From Actinobacillus sp. (GTDB taxonomy: Bacteria > Pseudomonadota > Gammaproteobacteria > Enterobacterales > Pasteurellaceae): a stretch of DNA of 64,000 bases. This document shows positions 42,852 through 50,266 of the stretch, piece by piece. The notes beneath the pieces are model-generated. The model was given only the letters and a program-made list of their open reading frames with translations. It made no database searches and was not told where the DNA came from. Positions within the stretch are counted from its first letter, which is position 1, and every line of letters begins with the position of its first letter. The stretch is from NCBI GenBank assembly GCA_020026055.1, contig JAHHRA010000007.1:7748-71747 (forward strand), given 5' to 3'. The position numbers were made by a program, and so were the translations under genes.

Positions 42852-44597
42852 TTATTCAGTATCTTTCTGTATTTTCATTTCTTTACGGCGAATTTTTTTC
42901 AAAGTTTGCTCAAGCGTAGAGTTAAAATGAATCGCTTTAATTTCTGGTGTATGTTTCGCTTTCACAATTGCTCGTAATGGTTGAAATTGCATATTAGTCA
43001 TATGTAAACTTTGATTTGATTGTAACGTTTGTACAAATCGCATTAAAGCATGTACACCACCTGCATCAAGAATAGTTACAGCATCACATTGCAAAATTAT
43101 ATTTTCGACATGGTGTTCAGTGCTGATAATTTTATTGTGTAATTCTGCAAAAAGATTATCTGCCGCTGCAAAAAATAACGGTCCATTAATGGAATAAATT
43201 ACTGTATTTCCAGCTAAATCTGTTGGAACTTGTTGTTCAATTGGCTTAGTCATTTCAGCAATTTTGCGAATAAAAAGTAAACTTGCAAGAAGGACACCAA
43301 CGGTTATTGCAATCACCATATCAAATACTACTGTCAAAAAAATACAGACACAAAGCACTGTAATTTCACTGCGTCCTGAACGGCGGATAAGCTGGATAAT
43401 AGAACCGATATTTGCCATATTCCAAGCAACTATCATTAATAATGCTGCCATAGAAGCAAGTGGCAAATAAGAAAGTTGTTTTGCAAAAAACACTACAGAA
43501 CAAAGTACCAATAAAGAATGAAACACACTCGAAATCGGTGAATATCCGCCAGCTTTGACATTAGCAGTCGAGCGTGCGATTGCGGCTGTCGCTGTAATTC
43601 CTCCCATAAAAGGTGCAATAATATTTCCCAATCCTTGAGCAAATAATTCATTGTTTGAATGATGTTTAGTGCTGGTCATATTATCTAAGACAACTGCTGA
43701 AAGTAACGATTCAATTGCACCTAACATCGCCATCGAAAAAGCTGCGGGTAATAAAGTTTGAATTTTAGCGAATGTCCAATGCGTTACCGTACTATCAGCG
43801 TTTCTAACATTCCAAGGAAACGAAAATTCAGGTAAAACACTTGGAATACCTTGCCCTGTTGTACCATCAGGCAAAGTATAAGAAAAAGATGAACCTATAG
43901 TTGCTACCTCAGTGCCAAAATGAGCAAATAACATCGCAGTGATTGTACCAATAATGACGGCTGGCAGATGCCCTGGAATCGGTAACCGTAAACGTCGCCA
44001 TTGTGTCAAAACTAACAAAGTTATCATTCCAACTGTTAAGTCTGCTAATTTCAAACTTGGTAAAGCATGGCAGAGTGCTTCAATTTTACCAATGTAAGTA
44101 CTAGGCATTTTAACGATTTCTAAACCCAGAAAATCTTTAATCTGCAAAGTAGCGATCACAATCCCAATACCGCAAGTGAAACCGAGCGTCACGGGGAGTG
44201 GAATATATTCAATCAAACGCCCAAGCCGTAATATTGCCATTAGCATTAAAATAATGCCTGACATCAATCCTGCAATCAACAATCCACTTAAACCAAATTG
44301 TTGAGTAATCGGATACAAAATAACTACAAATGCTGCTGTTGGACCTGAGATATTAAAACGGGAACCTCCCATCAAAGCAATTACAAAACCTGCTGCAATC
44401 GCTGTATACAACCCATGTTGCGGAGCAACACCACTAGCGATAGCCAGTGCCATCGACAGCGGAATAGCAATTACTCCAACTGTTATCCCTGCTATACAAT
44501 CTCGGAATAAATCTTTTTTAGTGTAACCTAAACGAAAACTGTCCTGTAAAGCACTGAAAGGTTTTATTACCCATAATCCATTCTTAGTTGTCAACAT
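42852..44597 (-). CDS. SulP family anion transporter with STAS domain
   Basis: 581 residues. About 12-14 hydrophobic helices (up to about 430) with the SulP signature DCIAGITVGVIAIPLSMALAIA and NISGPTAAFVV, then a cytoplasmic STAS domain (about 450-560: TVIYSINGPLFFAAADNLF, VTILDAGGVHAL). Related to DauA/YchM C4-dicarboxylate and sulfate/bicarbonate carriers. The substrate cannot be predicted, though sulfate released by the sulfatases, or bicarbonate, is conceivable. It stands alone, convergent with pabA, with tRNA-Ser upstream on the other strand. Confidence 0.88.
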   Translation of the reverse strand: MLTTKNGLWVIKPFSALQDSFRLGYTKKDLFRDCIAGITVGVIAIPLSMALAIASGVAPQHGLYTAIAAGFVIALMGGSRFNISGPTAAFVVILYPITQQFGLSGLLIAGLMSGIILMLMAILRLGRLIEYIPLPVTLGFTCGIGIVIATLQIKDFLGLEIVKMPSTYIGKIEALCHALPSLKLADLTVGMITLLVLTQWRRLRLPIPGHLPAVIIGTITAMLFAHFGTEVATIGSSFSYTLPDGTTGQGIPSVLPEFSFPWNVRNADSTVTHWTFAKIQTLLPAAFSMAMLGAIESLLSAVVLDNMTSTKHHSNNELFAQGLGNIIAPFMGGITATAAIARSTANVKAGGYSPISSVFHSLLVLCSVVFFAKQLSYLPLASMAALLMIVAWNMANIGSIIQLIRRSGRSEITVLCVCIFLTVVFDMVIAITVGVLLASLLFIRKIAEMTKPIEQQVPTDLAGNTVIYSINGPLFFAAADNLFAELHNKIISTEHHVENIILQCDAVTILDAGGVHALMRFVQTLQSNQSLHMTNMQFQPLRAIVKAKHTPEIKAIHFNSTLEQTLKKIRRKEMKIQKDTE

Positions 44598-44729
44598 AAA
44601 TTAATACTCATTACAATTAACTACAAAAGGTTTTCATTTTACTCCTTTATTTTAAGAAAATTAGCTATTTGATAAAAATTTTCTTGACGCTCATCAAAGA
44701 AGCTCTTATATTCTACACCCATTCTATAT

Positions 44730-44819
44730 GGTGAGGTGTCCGAGTGGTTGAAGGAGCACGCCTGGAAAGCGTGTATGTGGGAAACCGCATCGGGGGTTCG
44801 AATCCCCCCCTCACCGCCA
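44730..44819 (+). tRNA. tRNA-Ser (anticodon GGA)
   Basis: 90 bases. The acceptor stem GGTGAGG pairs with CCTCACC (44809-44815); the encoded end is G-CCA; anticodon loop CTGGAAA with GGA; a long variable arm typical of class II serine tRNAs; T-loop GGTTCGAATCC. It closely matches E. coli tRNA-Ser(GGA). Confidence 0.97.
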
Positions 44820-44873
44820 TTCGTTCTACTTAATTATCCTGTCTTAATTTCCAGATCATTTAAGGAGTTAAAC

Positions 44874-45209
44874 GTGGAAAATCCTTTTTGTGCAAATTGG
44901 ACATCAAAAGGAAATACTTTATGTTTAGGGCATTGGCAAATCGCATATAAAGGTATGCCCCTAATACTTCCCCAAGTACAAATGGAAAAAGATATGGGTA
45001 CAAAAGGTATTTATAATTTTATAGATCCTGACGATGAGCTTTATTTAGAAGGATTGGGGGAAGATGAATGGATTATCGAAAATATCGAGTGGTTAACGGA
45101 TGTTTTTCTTCAAGCCAATATTCCACTCGAAGAAGAAAACTTCCGTGCTTTCTACCAAGCTGTCAATAAAGAAGATTGGCGTTGTGGCAGTTGCGGCGGT
45201 TGTATCTGA
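44874..45209 (+). CDS. Conserved hypothetical small acidic protein with C-terminal CGSCGGC motif
   Basis: 111 residues from GTG 44874, preceded by AAGGAG; a longer frame begins inside the tRNA gene and is not credible. Acidic (DPDDELYLEGLGEDEWIIENIEW), no membrane segment or signal. It has early cysteines (NPFCANW, NTLCLGHW) and ends in WRCGSCGGCI, a cysteine cluster that could bind a metal or cluster. I do not recognise the family or function. It lies between tRNA-Ser and the dnaK promoters and seems to be a single-gene unit. Confidence 0.7.
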   Translation: MENPFCANWTSKGNTLCLGHWQIAYKGMPLILPQVQMEKDMGTKGIYNFIDPDDELYLEGLGEDEWIIENIEWLTDVFLQANIPLEEENFRAFYQAVNKEDWRCGSCGGCI

Positions 45210-45333
45210 AAACTTTTATCAATAAAAACTTATTTTTTCAAAGTTAACAAAAAGTTATAGCAATAATACGAACGAAATTTTTTCGTTTCTTGAAGAGACT
45301 TGTTAACTTCTAACTAATTTTTTTCCTCTCCCC

Positions 45334-45362
45334 CTTGAAATATATTTTTTTGTTCTCATTTA
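45334..45362 (+). promoter_or_regulatory. Heat-shock (sigma32) promoter 1 of dnaK
   Basis: CTTGAAA (45334-45340), 14-base spacer, CTCATTTA (45355-45362), close to the sigma32 consensus CTTGAAA / CCCCATNT. It lies about 130 bases before the dnaK ATG. Confidence 0.7.
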
Positions 45363-45422
45363 TGTACTCATTCTGAGTGAGGATGAAAGAAAAATAAATT
45401 CAGCAATTTTTTACAAAATTCA

Positions 45423-45450
45423 CTTGAAAAATAAATTCTTCCCCCCATTT
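45423..45450 (+). promoter_or_regulatory. Heat-shock (sigma32) promoter 2 of dnaK
   Basis: CTTGAAA (45423-45429), 13-base spacer, CCCCATTT (45443-45450): a perfect match to the sigma32 consensus, about 45 bases before the dnaK start codon. Confidence 0.88.
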
Positions 45451-45495
45451 TCACTCACATTAATTATTAACAAGTTTCTATACAAGGAGAAAACA

Positions 45496-47418
45496 ATGGG
45501 AAAAATTATTGGTATTGACTTAGGTACAACTAACTCTTGCGTCGCAGTGATGGATGGTGATAAACCACGCGTAATTGAAAACGCTGAAGGTGATCGTACT
45601 ACTCCATCAGTAGTTGCTTATACTAAAGATAGTGAAATTTTAGTTGGTCAACCAGCAAAACGTCAGGCGGTAACTAACCCGAAAAATACTTTATTTGCAA
45701 TTAAACGGTTAATTGGTCGTCGCTTTGAAGACAGTGAAGTGCAACGTGATATCAGCATTATGCCATATAACATTATCAATGCTGACAATGGTGATGCTTG
45801 GGTAGAAGTAGAATTTGAAGGTAAAAATAAAAAAATGGCACCACCGCAAGTTTCAGCTGAAGTCTTGAAAAAAATGAAAAAAACAGCTGAAGAATTTTTA
45901 GGCGAGACTGTTACAGAAGCTGTCATCACTGTGCCTGCTTATTTCAATGATGCTCAACGTCAAGCCACTAAAGATGCTGGTAAAATTGCAGGACTTGAAG
46001 TTAAACGTATCATCAATGAACCTACAGCTGCAGCCCTAGCTTATGGCTTGGATAAAAATCAAGGTAACCATACTATCGCAGTTTATGATCTCGGGGGCGG
46101 TACTTTTGACTTATCCATCATTGAAATTGATGAAGTCAATGGTGAAAAAACCTTTGAAGTATTAGCAACTAATGGCGACACGCATTTAGGTGGTGAAGAT
46201 TTTGATAATCGTGTGATCAATTATTTAGTTGAAGAATTTAAAAAAGAACAAGGTGTCGATTTACGCAATGACCCATTAGCAATGCAACGCTTAAAAGAAG
46301 CAGCTGAAAAAGCCAAAATTGAGCTTTCTTCTGCACAACAAACTGATGTTAATTTGCCTTACATCACAGCTGATGCTACGGGTCCAAAACATTTGAACAT
46401 CAAATTAACTCGCGCCAAATTAGAATCTCTCGTAGAAGACCTAGTAAAACGTTCACTTGAACCTGTAAAAAAAGCGTTAGAAGATGCAAAATTATCCGCA
46501 TCTGAAGTAGATGAAGTGTTGCTCGTTGGTGGTCAAACTCGTATGCCTTTAGTACAGGAAACTGTGAAAGATTTCTTTGGTAAAGCACCACGTAAAGACG
46601 TCAACCCAGATGAAGCTGTCGCAATTGGGGCTGCGGTTCAAGGTGGTGTTTTAACAGGTGACGTTCATGATGTATTATTGCTAGACGTAACACCTCTTTC
46701 ACTCGGTATTGAAACAATGGGTGGAGTGATGACTCCATTAATTGAAAAAAACACTACGATTCCAACTAAAAAATCACAAGTTTTCTCAACCGCAGAAGAT
46801 AACCAAAGTGCAGTCACTATTCATGTACTACAAGGCGAACGTAAGCGAGCATCCGAAAACAAATCTTTAGGGCAATTTAACCTTGAAGGAATTCAAGCTG
46901 CACCTCGTGGTATGCCACAAATTGAAGTCACTTTTGACATTGATGCGGATGGTATTATTCACGTTTCAGCGAAAGACAAAGGCACTGGTAAAGAACACCA
47001 AATCACGATTAAGGCAAATTCAGGTTTAAGTGAAGAAGATATCGAAAAAATGATTCGTGACGCTGAAGCCAATGCCGAAGCTGATCGCAAATTTGAAGAG
47101 CTTGTACAAACTCGCAACCAAGCGGATCATTTAATTCATACAACTCGCAAACAATTAGCTGAAGTAAATGATAAACTAACAAGTTCAGATAAAGAGCCAA
47201 TTGAAAAGGCACTAGTAGATTTAGAAAGCGTTGTCAAAGGTGAAGATAAAGCAGAAATTGAAGCGAAAATTCAAGCGTTAATTCAAGTTTCAGAAAAACT
47301 TATTCAAGCAGCTGCTCAATCTCAACCGCAAGCAGAAACTGAAGCAAGTTCTTCTAACAATGCTAAAAAAGATGACAATGTTGAAGATGCAGAATTTGAA
47401 GAAGTAAAAGATAAGTAA
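45496..47418 (+). CDS. dnaK: Chaperone DnaK (Hsp70)
   Basis: 640 residues from ATG 45496, with AAGGAG six bases upstream; the longer frame starting at 45424 is rejected because it covers the sigma32 promoter. The nucleotide-binding domain begins GKIIGIDLGTTNSC and includes AVYDLGGGTFDLS and VLLVGGQTRMP; the substrate-binding domain and helical lid follow, with a C-terminus ending DNVEDAEFEEVKDK (EEVKDK tail). Works with DnaJ, encoded 68 bases downstream past a terminator. Confidence 0.98.
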   Translation: MGKIIGIDLGTTNSCVAVMDGDKPRVIENAEGDRTTPSVVAYTKDSEILVGQPAKRQAVTNPKNTLFAIKRLIGRRFEDSEVQRDISIMPYNIINADNGDAWVEVEFEGKNKKMAPPQVSAEVLKKMKKTAEEFLGETVTEAVITVPAYFNDAQRQATKDAGKIAGLEVKRIINEPTAAALAYGLDKNQGNHTIAVYDLGGGTFDLSIIEIDEVNGEKTFEVLATNGDTHLGGEDFDNRVINYLVEEFKKEQGVDLRNDPLAMQRLKEAAEKAKIELSSAQQTDVNLPYITADATGPKHLNIKLTRAKLESLVEDLVKRSLEPVKKALEDAKLSASEVDEVLLVGGQTRMPLVQETVKDFFGKAPRKDVNPDEAVAIGAAVQGGVLTGDVHDVLLLDVTPLSLGIETMGGVMTPLIEKNTTIPTKKSQVFSTAEDNQSAVTIHVLQGERKRASENKSLGQFNLEGIQAAPRGMPQIEVTFDIDADGIIHVSAKDKGTGKEHQITIKANSGLSEEDIEKMIRDAEANAEADRKFEELVQTRNQADHLIHTTRKQLAEVNDKLTSSDKEPIEKALVDLESVVKGEDKAEIEAKIQALIQVSEKLIQAAAQSQPQAETEASSSNNAKKDDNVEDAEFEEVKDK

Positions 47419-47440
47419 TTCAAATTCCTCTCTAAATTTT

Positions 47441-47465
47441 AGGGCGTAGCGATACGCCCTTTTTC
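47441..47465 (+). terminator. dnaK terminator
   Basis: AGGGCGTA GCGA TACGCCCT stem (47441-47460) followed by TTTTTC. Read-through into dnaJ is probable because no strong promoter is apparent in the remaining 20 bases. Confidence 0.9.
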
Positions 47466-47486
47466 AGTATTAGGTATTTAAAAATT

Positions 47487-48590
47487 ATGGCAAAACGAGA
47501 TTATTACGAAGTGCTAGGTATCGCTAAAGGTGCGGATGAAAAAGAAATTAAACGTGCTTACAAACGTCTAGCGATGAAATATCACCCAGATCGCACTAAG
47601 GGCGATAAAGAAAGTGAAGAAAAATTCAAAGAAGTCAATGAAGCATATGAAGTTTTGTCTGACTCTACAAAACGTCAAGCTTATGATCAATATGGACATC
47701 GTGCTTTTGAGCAAGGTGGTACAAGTAGTGGGTTCAGTGGTGGATTTGGCGGTTTTGAGAATTTCGGCGACGTCTTTGGTGATATGTTTAGCGAATTTTT
47801 TGGCAGCCGTAGTGGACGAAGTGGACAGCGGGCTCGTGCAGGAGACGATCTGCGTTACGACTTAGAAATTACTCTGCAAGAAGCAGCAACAGGAATCAAG
47901 AAAAATATTTCACTCAACACTTGGGCTGAATGTGATGCTTGCCACGGTAGCGGTGCTGAAACAGGTTCAAAAATTGAGGCTTGCCCACATTGCCAAGGTA
48001 CGGGTGTTATTCATCAACGCCAAGGCTTTTTCGTTTCTGAAGCCGTCTGTCCTGCTTGCCACGGTAAGGGTAAAAAAATCGAAAAGACTTGTAAAAAATG
48101 CCACGGTGATGGCAAAGTGCAAAAAAATGAGACTTTAGCAGTCAACATCCCAGCAGGAGCTGACAATGGTAACCGTTTACGTTTAGCAGGCAAAGGCGGA
48201 GCTGGTGATCAGGGAATGCCAAATGGCGATCTCTACGTTTTTATCCATGTTACTCCAAACCCTCATTTCCAACGTGAAGGCAATGACTTGCACACAGTTG
48301 TTCACATCAGTATGGCAACTGCTGCACTTGGTGGGCAAATCGAAGTGCCATTGCTCACTGGTGGTAAGATCAAACTCAAAATACCCGCAGGTACGCAAAC
48401 TGGTAAAATGCTCAGAATGCCAGGTAAAGGTATCACCCCTGCACGTGGAATGGTTGGTAACTTGATTTGTCACATTAATGTTGAAACACCTGTTGATCTT
48501 AATCCAGAACAGCAAGCATTGCTTAAAAAATTTGCTGACAGTCTCAATTTGGAGAAAAACAGCCCAAAAGCACAGAAATTCGGGGCGTAA
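47487..48590 (+). CDS. dnaJ: Chaperone DnaJ (Hsp40), with altered C-terminus
   Basis: 367 residues. J domain 1-70 with the HPD motif in AMKYHPDRTKG, Gly/Phe-rich linker (about 72-115), four zinc-finger repeats (CDACHGSG, CPHCQGTG, CPACHGKG, CKKCHGDG), and the C-terminal client-binding domain. The usual final FFDxVKxFFDDL helix is missing: the protein ends SPKAQKFGA. The +1 frame stays open for 36 more codons (to 48697) and encodes a basic helical segment (MSWIKAKARQIKDKFDN), so a late frameshift may have changed the tail. Confidence 0.95.
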   Translation: MAKRDYYEVLGIAKGADEKEIKRAYKRLAMKYHPDRTKGDKESEEKFKEVNEAYEVLSDSTKRQAYDQYGHRAFEQGGTSSGFSGGFGGFENFGDVFGDMFSEFFGSRSGRSGQRARAGDDLRYDLEITLQEAATGIKKNISLNTWAECDACHGSGAETGSKIEACPHCQGTGVIHQRQGFFVSEAVCPACHGKGKKIEKTCKKCHGDGKVQKNETLAVNIPAGADNGNRLRLAGKGGAGDQGMPNGDLYVFIHVTPNPHFQREGNDLHTVVHISMATAALGGQIEVPLLTGGKIKLKIPAGTQTGKMLRMPGKGITPARGMVGNLICHINVETPVDLNPEQQALLKKFADSLNLEKNSPKAQKFGA

Positions 48591-48701
48591 ACAATACTGA
48601 AGCGGGAAAAAAAGCTCGCTCCGTTTCAGTGATGTCCTGGATTAAAGCCAAAGCGAGGCAGATTAAAGATAAATTTGACAATAGTTTTAAAAACTAATAA
48701 A

Positions 48702-48785
48702 AAAACAGCAGTAAATGATCTGCACCTTAATAAGTTGATTGTTTAGTCCAACTTTTTGGGGGCAGATCAAATCAACTGCTGTTTT
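48702..48785 (+). terminator. dnaJ terminator split by an insertion-sequence relic
   Basis: AAAACAGCAGT (48702-48712) and ACTGCTGTTTT (48775-48785) form an 11-pair stem with a T run to 48787. Removing the 52-base relic and one AAAT copy leaves the compact loop AAATCA. Bases 48591-48701 hold no separate gene; they include the +1-frame extension noted for dnaJ. Confidence 0.75.
48717..48768. mobile_element. 52-base relic of an IS150-type insertion sequence (both ends, interior deleted)
   Basis: The ends are GATCTGCACCTTAATAAG and its partner GGGGGCAGATC; on the minus strand GATCTGCCCCCAAAAAGTTGG then ACTAAAC is typical of IS3-family IS150-group left ends. AAAT occurs on both sides (48713-48716 and 48769-48772), consistent with a target duplication. 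No transposase remains. Confidence 0.65.
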
Positions 48786-48830
48786 TTCTTGCCTTAAATT
48801 TACTAATCAAGATCCTACAAAAAACAGAAA

Positions 48831-48878
48831 ATCACGCCAACAAATTAGGAAAAAATTTTACGAATTTGCTGGCGTGAT
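48831..48878. terminator. Hairpin of the CACGCC/GGCGTG family between dnaJ and trxA
   Basis: The 16-base arms 48831-48846 (ATCACGCCAACAAATT) and 48863-48878 pair at 15 positions, with an AAAAATTTT interior. It lies between convergent genes. The stretch 48879-48994 shows nothing else. Confidence 0.78.
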
Positions 48879-48994
48879 TGCGAATAAAAAACTACATAAA
48901 ATAACTTTGATTTCAAATATTGTTTCCAATTTTTTAAGCTTTGTCAGAATATGCAGTACTTTGTCCTTTTTTGAAGTTAAGAAATAAATAAAAA

Positions 48995-49318
48995 TCAGCT
49001 ATTTTTTTCAATAAATGTCGCTAACTGATTTTTTGATAAGGCACCAACTTGAGTGGCTTTCGCTTCACCATCTTTAAACATAATTAAAGTTGGGATACTC
49101 CGCACACCATATTGCGTAGCAATATTTTGGTTTTCATCAATATTTAATTTTACAATTTTCACTTTATCACCGAACTCTAGAGCTAATTCTTCAAGAATTG
49201 CTCCCACCATCCGACAAGGTGAACACCACGGTGCCCAAAAATCAAGTAAGACGGGTACGTTAGACGCTAAAACATCGGTTGTAAAAGTTGCATCTGTTGT
49301 GTGATGGACTTGACTCAT
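48995..49318 (-). CDS. trxA: Thioredoxin with variant CSPC active site
   Basis: 107 residues, the normal length. Motif FWAPWCSPCRMVG with Cys32 and Cys35; the canonical thioredoxin active site is WCGPCK, so G33 is Ser and K36 is Arg here. The cis-Pro loop RSIPTLIMF and the C-terminal GALSKNQL are normal. Reduces disulfides in the cytoplasm, e.g. in ribonucleotide reductase. The first residue contexts (MSQVHHTTDATF) and single-gene setting are as in Haemophilus. Confidence 0.92.
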   Translation of the reverse strand: MSQVHHTTDATFTTDVLASNVPVLLDFWAPWCSPCRMVGAILEELALEFGDKVKIVKLNIDENQNIATQYGVRSIPTLIMFKDGEAKATQVGALSKNQLATFIEKNS

Positions 49319-49432
49319 ATTATCCTCTCTTTATATTGTCGTTTAGTTTCTTATAAACATAGGTGTTGAAGCATAGCACAGCTTTGCATTTAACCATAGT
49401 TATCATTCTAATTGCTATTATCTACGAATTGA

Positions 49433-50242
49433 TTAGAGCTCATCTAATCCTAAAACATTAGTCATGTCAAACAATCCTGTCTTTTTTTTAGCTAACCATT
49501 TCGCAGCACGCACAGCACCATTTGCAAAAGTCATACGGCTCGTTGCTTTATGAGCTATCTCAACTCGTTCACCAACATCAGCAAACCAAACTGTATGTTC
49601 ACCAACGATATCTGAAGCACGAATAGTTGAAAAACCAATTTCACTTGCTTTGCGAGCACCAATAATCCCTTTACGTTCAAAAACAGCGTGATCATTAAGA
49701 TCCATACCAAGTGCTTTAGCGATATGTTCTCCCATTGCTAAAGCAGTACCTGATGGTGCATCAATTTTGTTGCGATGATGTGCTTCAATAATTTCAATAT
49801 CACAATTTTTTCCCATTACTTTAGCGGCTTTCTCAAGTAGTTTAAATACTAAATTGACACCAACGCTAAAATTTGCTGCAAAAATAATAGCAATCTCTTG
49901 TGCCATTTTCCGAATAAACGCTTTATTTTCTAAGGTAAAACCAGTAGTGCCTAACACGATTTTTTTATGGTATTTTTGACAAAAAACTATATTTTCTAAA
50001 GAATGTGCAGGGTGAGTGAAATCAATTAAAACATCAAAATGATCTCGTTGCCTTTCTATATCATCACTGAGTATCACACCAATATCCCCTACACCAATCA
50101 ACTCACCTACATCTGTACCGACAAGCGTTGAATCTTTTCGAACAAAAGCTGCCCCTAGCATTATTTGTTCGTCAGCTAAAACTGCCTGTATTAATTGTCG
50201 TCCCATTCTTCCATTTGCCCCTGCTATTGCAATACGTAACAT
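49433..50242 (-). CDS. dapB: 4-hydroxy-tetrahydrodipicolinate reductase
   Basis: 269 residues, as in E. coli (273). NAD(P)H-binding GANGRMGRQLI (8-18), FTHPAHSLEN, LGTTGF, the catalytic region IIEAHHRNKIDAPSGTALAMGE, and the tail SRMTFANGAVRAAKWL. Step in diaminopimelate/lysine synthesis. It follows menD by 24 bases, so it may be co-transcribed with menF-menD. Confidence 0.96.
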   Translation of the reverse strand: MLRIAIAGANGRMGRQLIQAVLADEQIMLGAAFVRKDSTLVGTDVGELIGVGDIGVILSDDIERQRDHFDVLIDFTHPAHSLENIVFCQKYHKKIVLGTTGFTLENKAFIRKMAQEIAIIFAANFSVGVNLVFKLLEKAAKVMGKNCDIEIIEAHHRNKIDAPSGTALAMGEHIAKALGMDLNDHAVFERKGIIGARKASEIGFSTIRASDIVGEHTVWFADVGERVEIAHKATSRMTFANGAVRAAKWLAKKKTGLFDMTNVLGLDEL

Positions 50243-50266
50243 ATGCTCTCCTCATATTTTTATTTT

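Noticed and set aside
44736..44873. Upstream extension of the CGSCGGC protein
   Set aside because: It overlaps the tRNA-Ser gene; the GTG at 44874 has its own AAGGAG and is the credible start.
45424..45495. 24-residue N-terminal extension of DnaK
   Set aside because: It covers the perfect sigma32 promoter and lacks a start signal; DnaK proteins begin GKIIGIDLGT.
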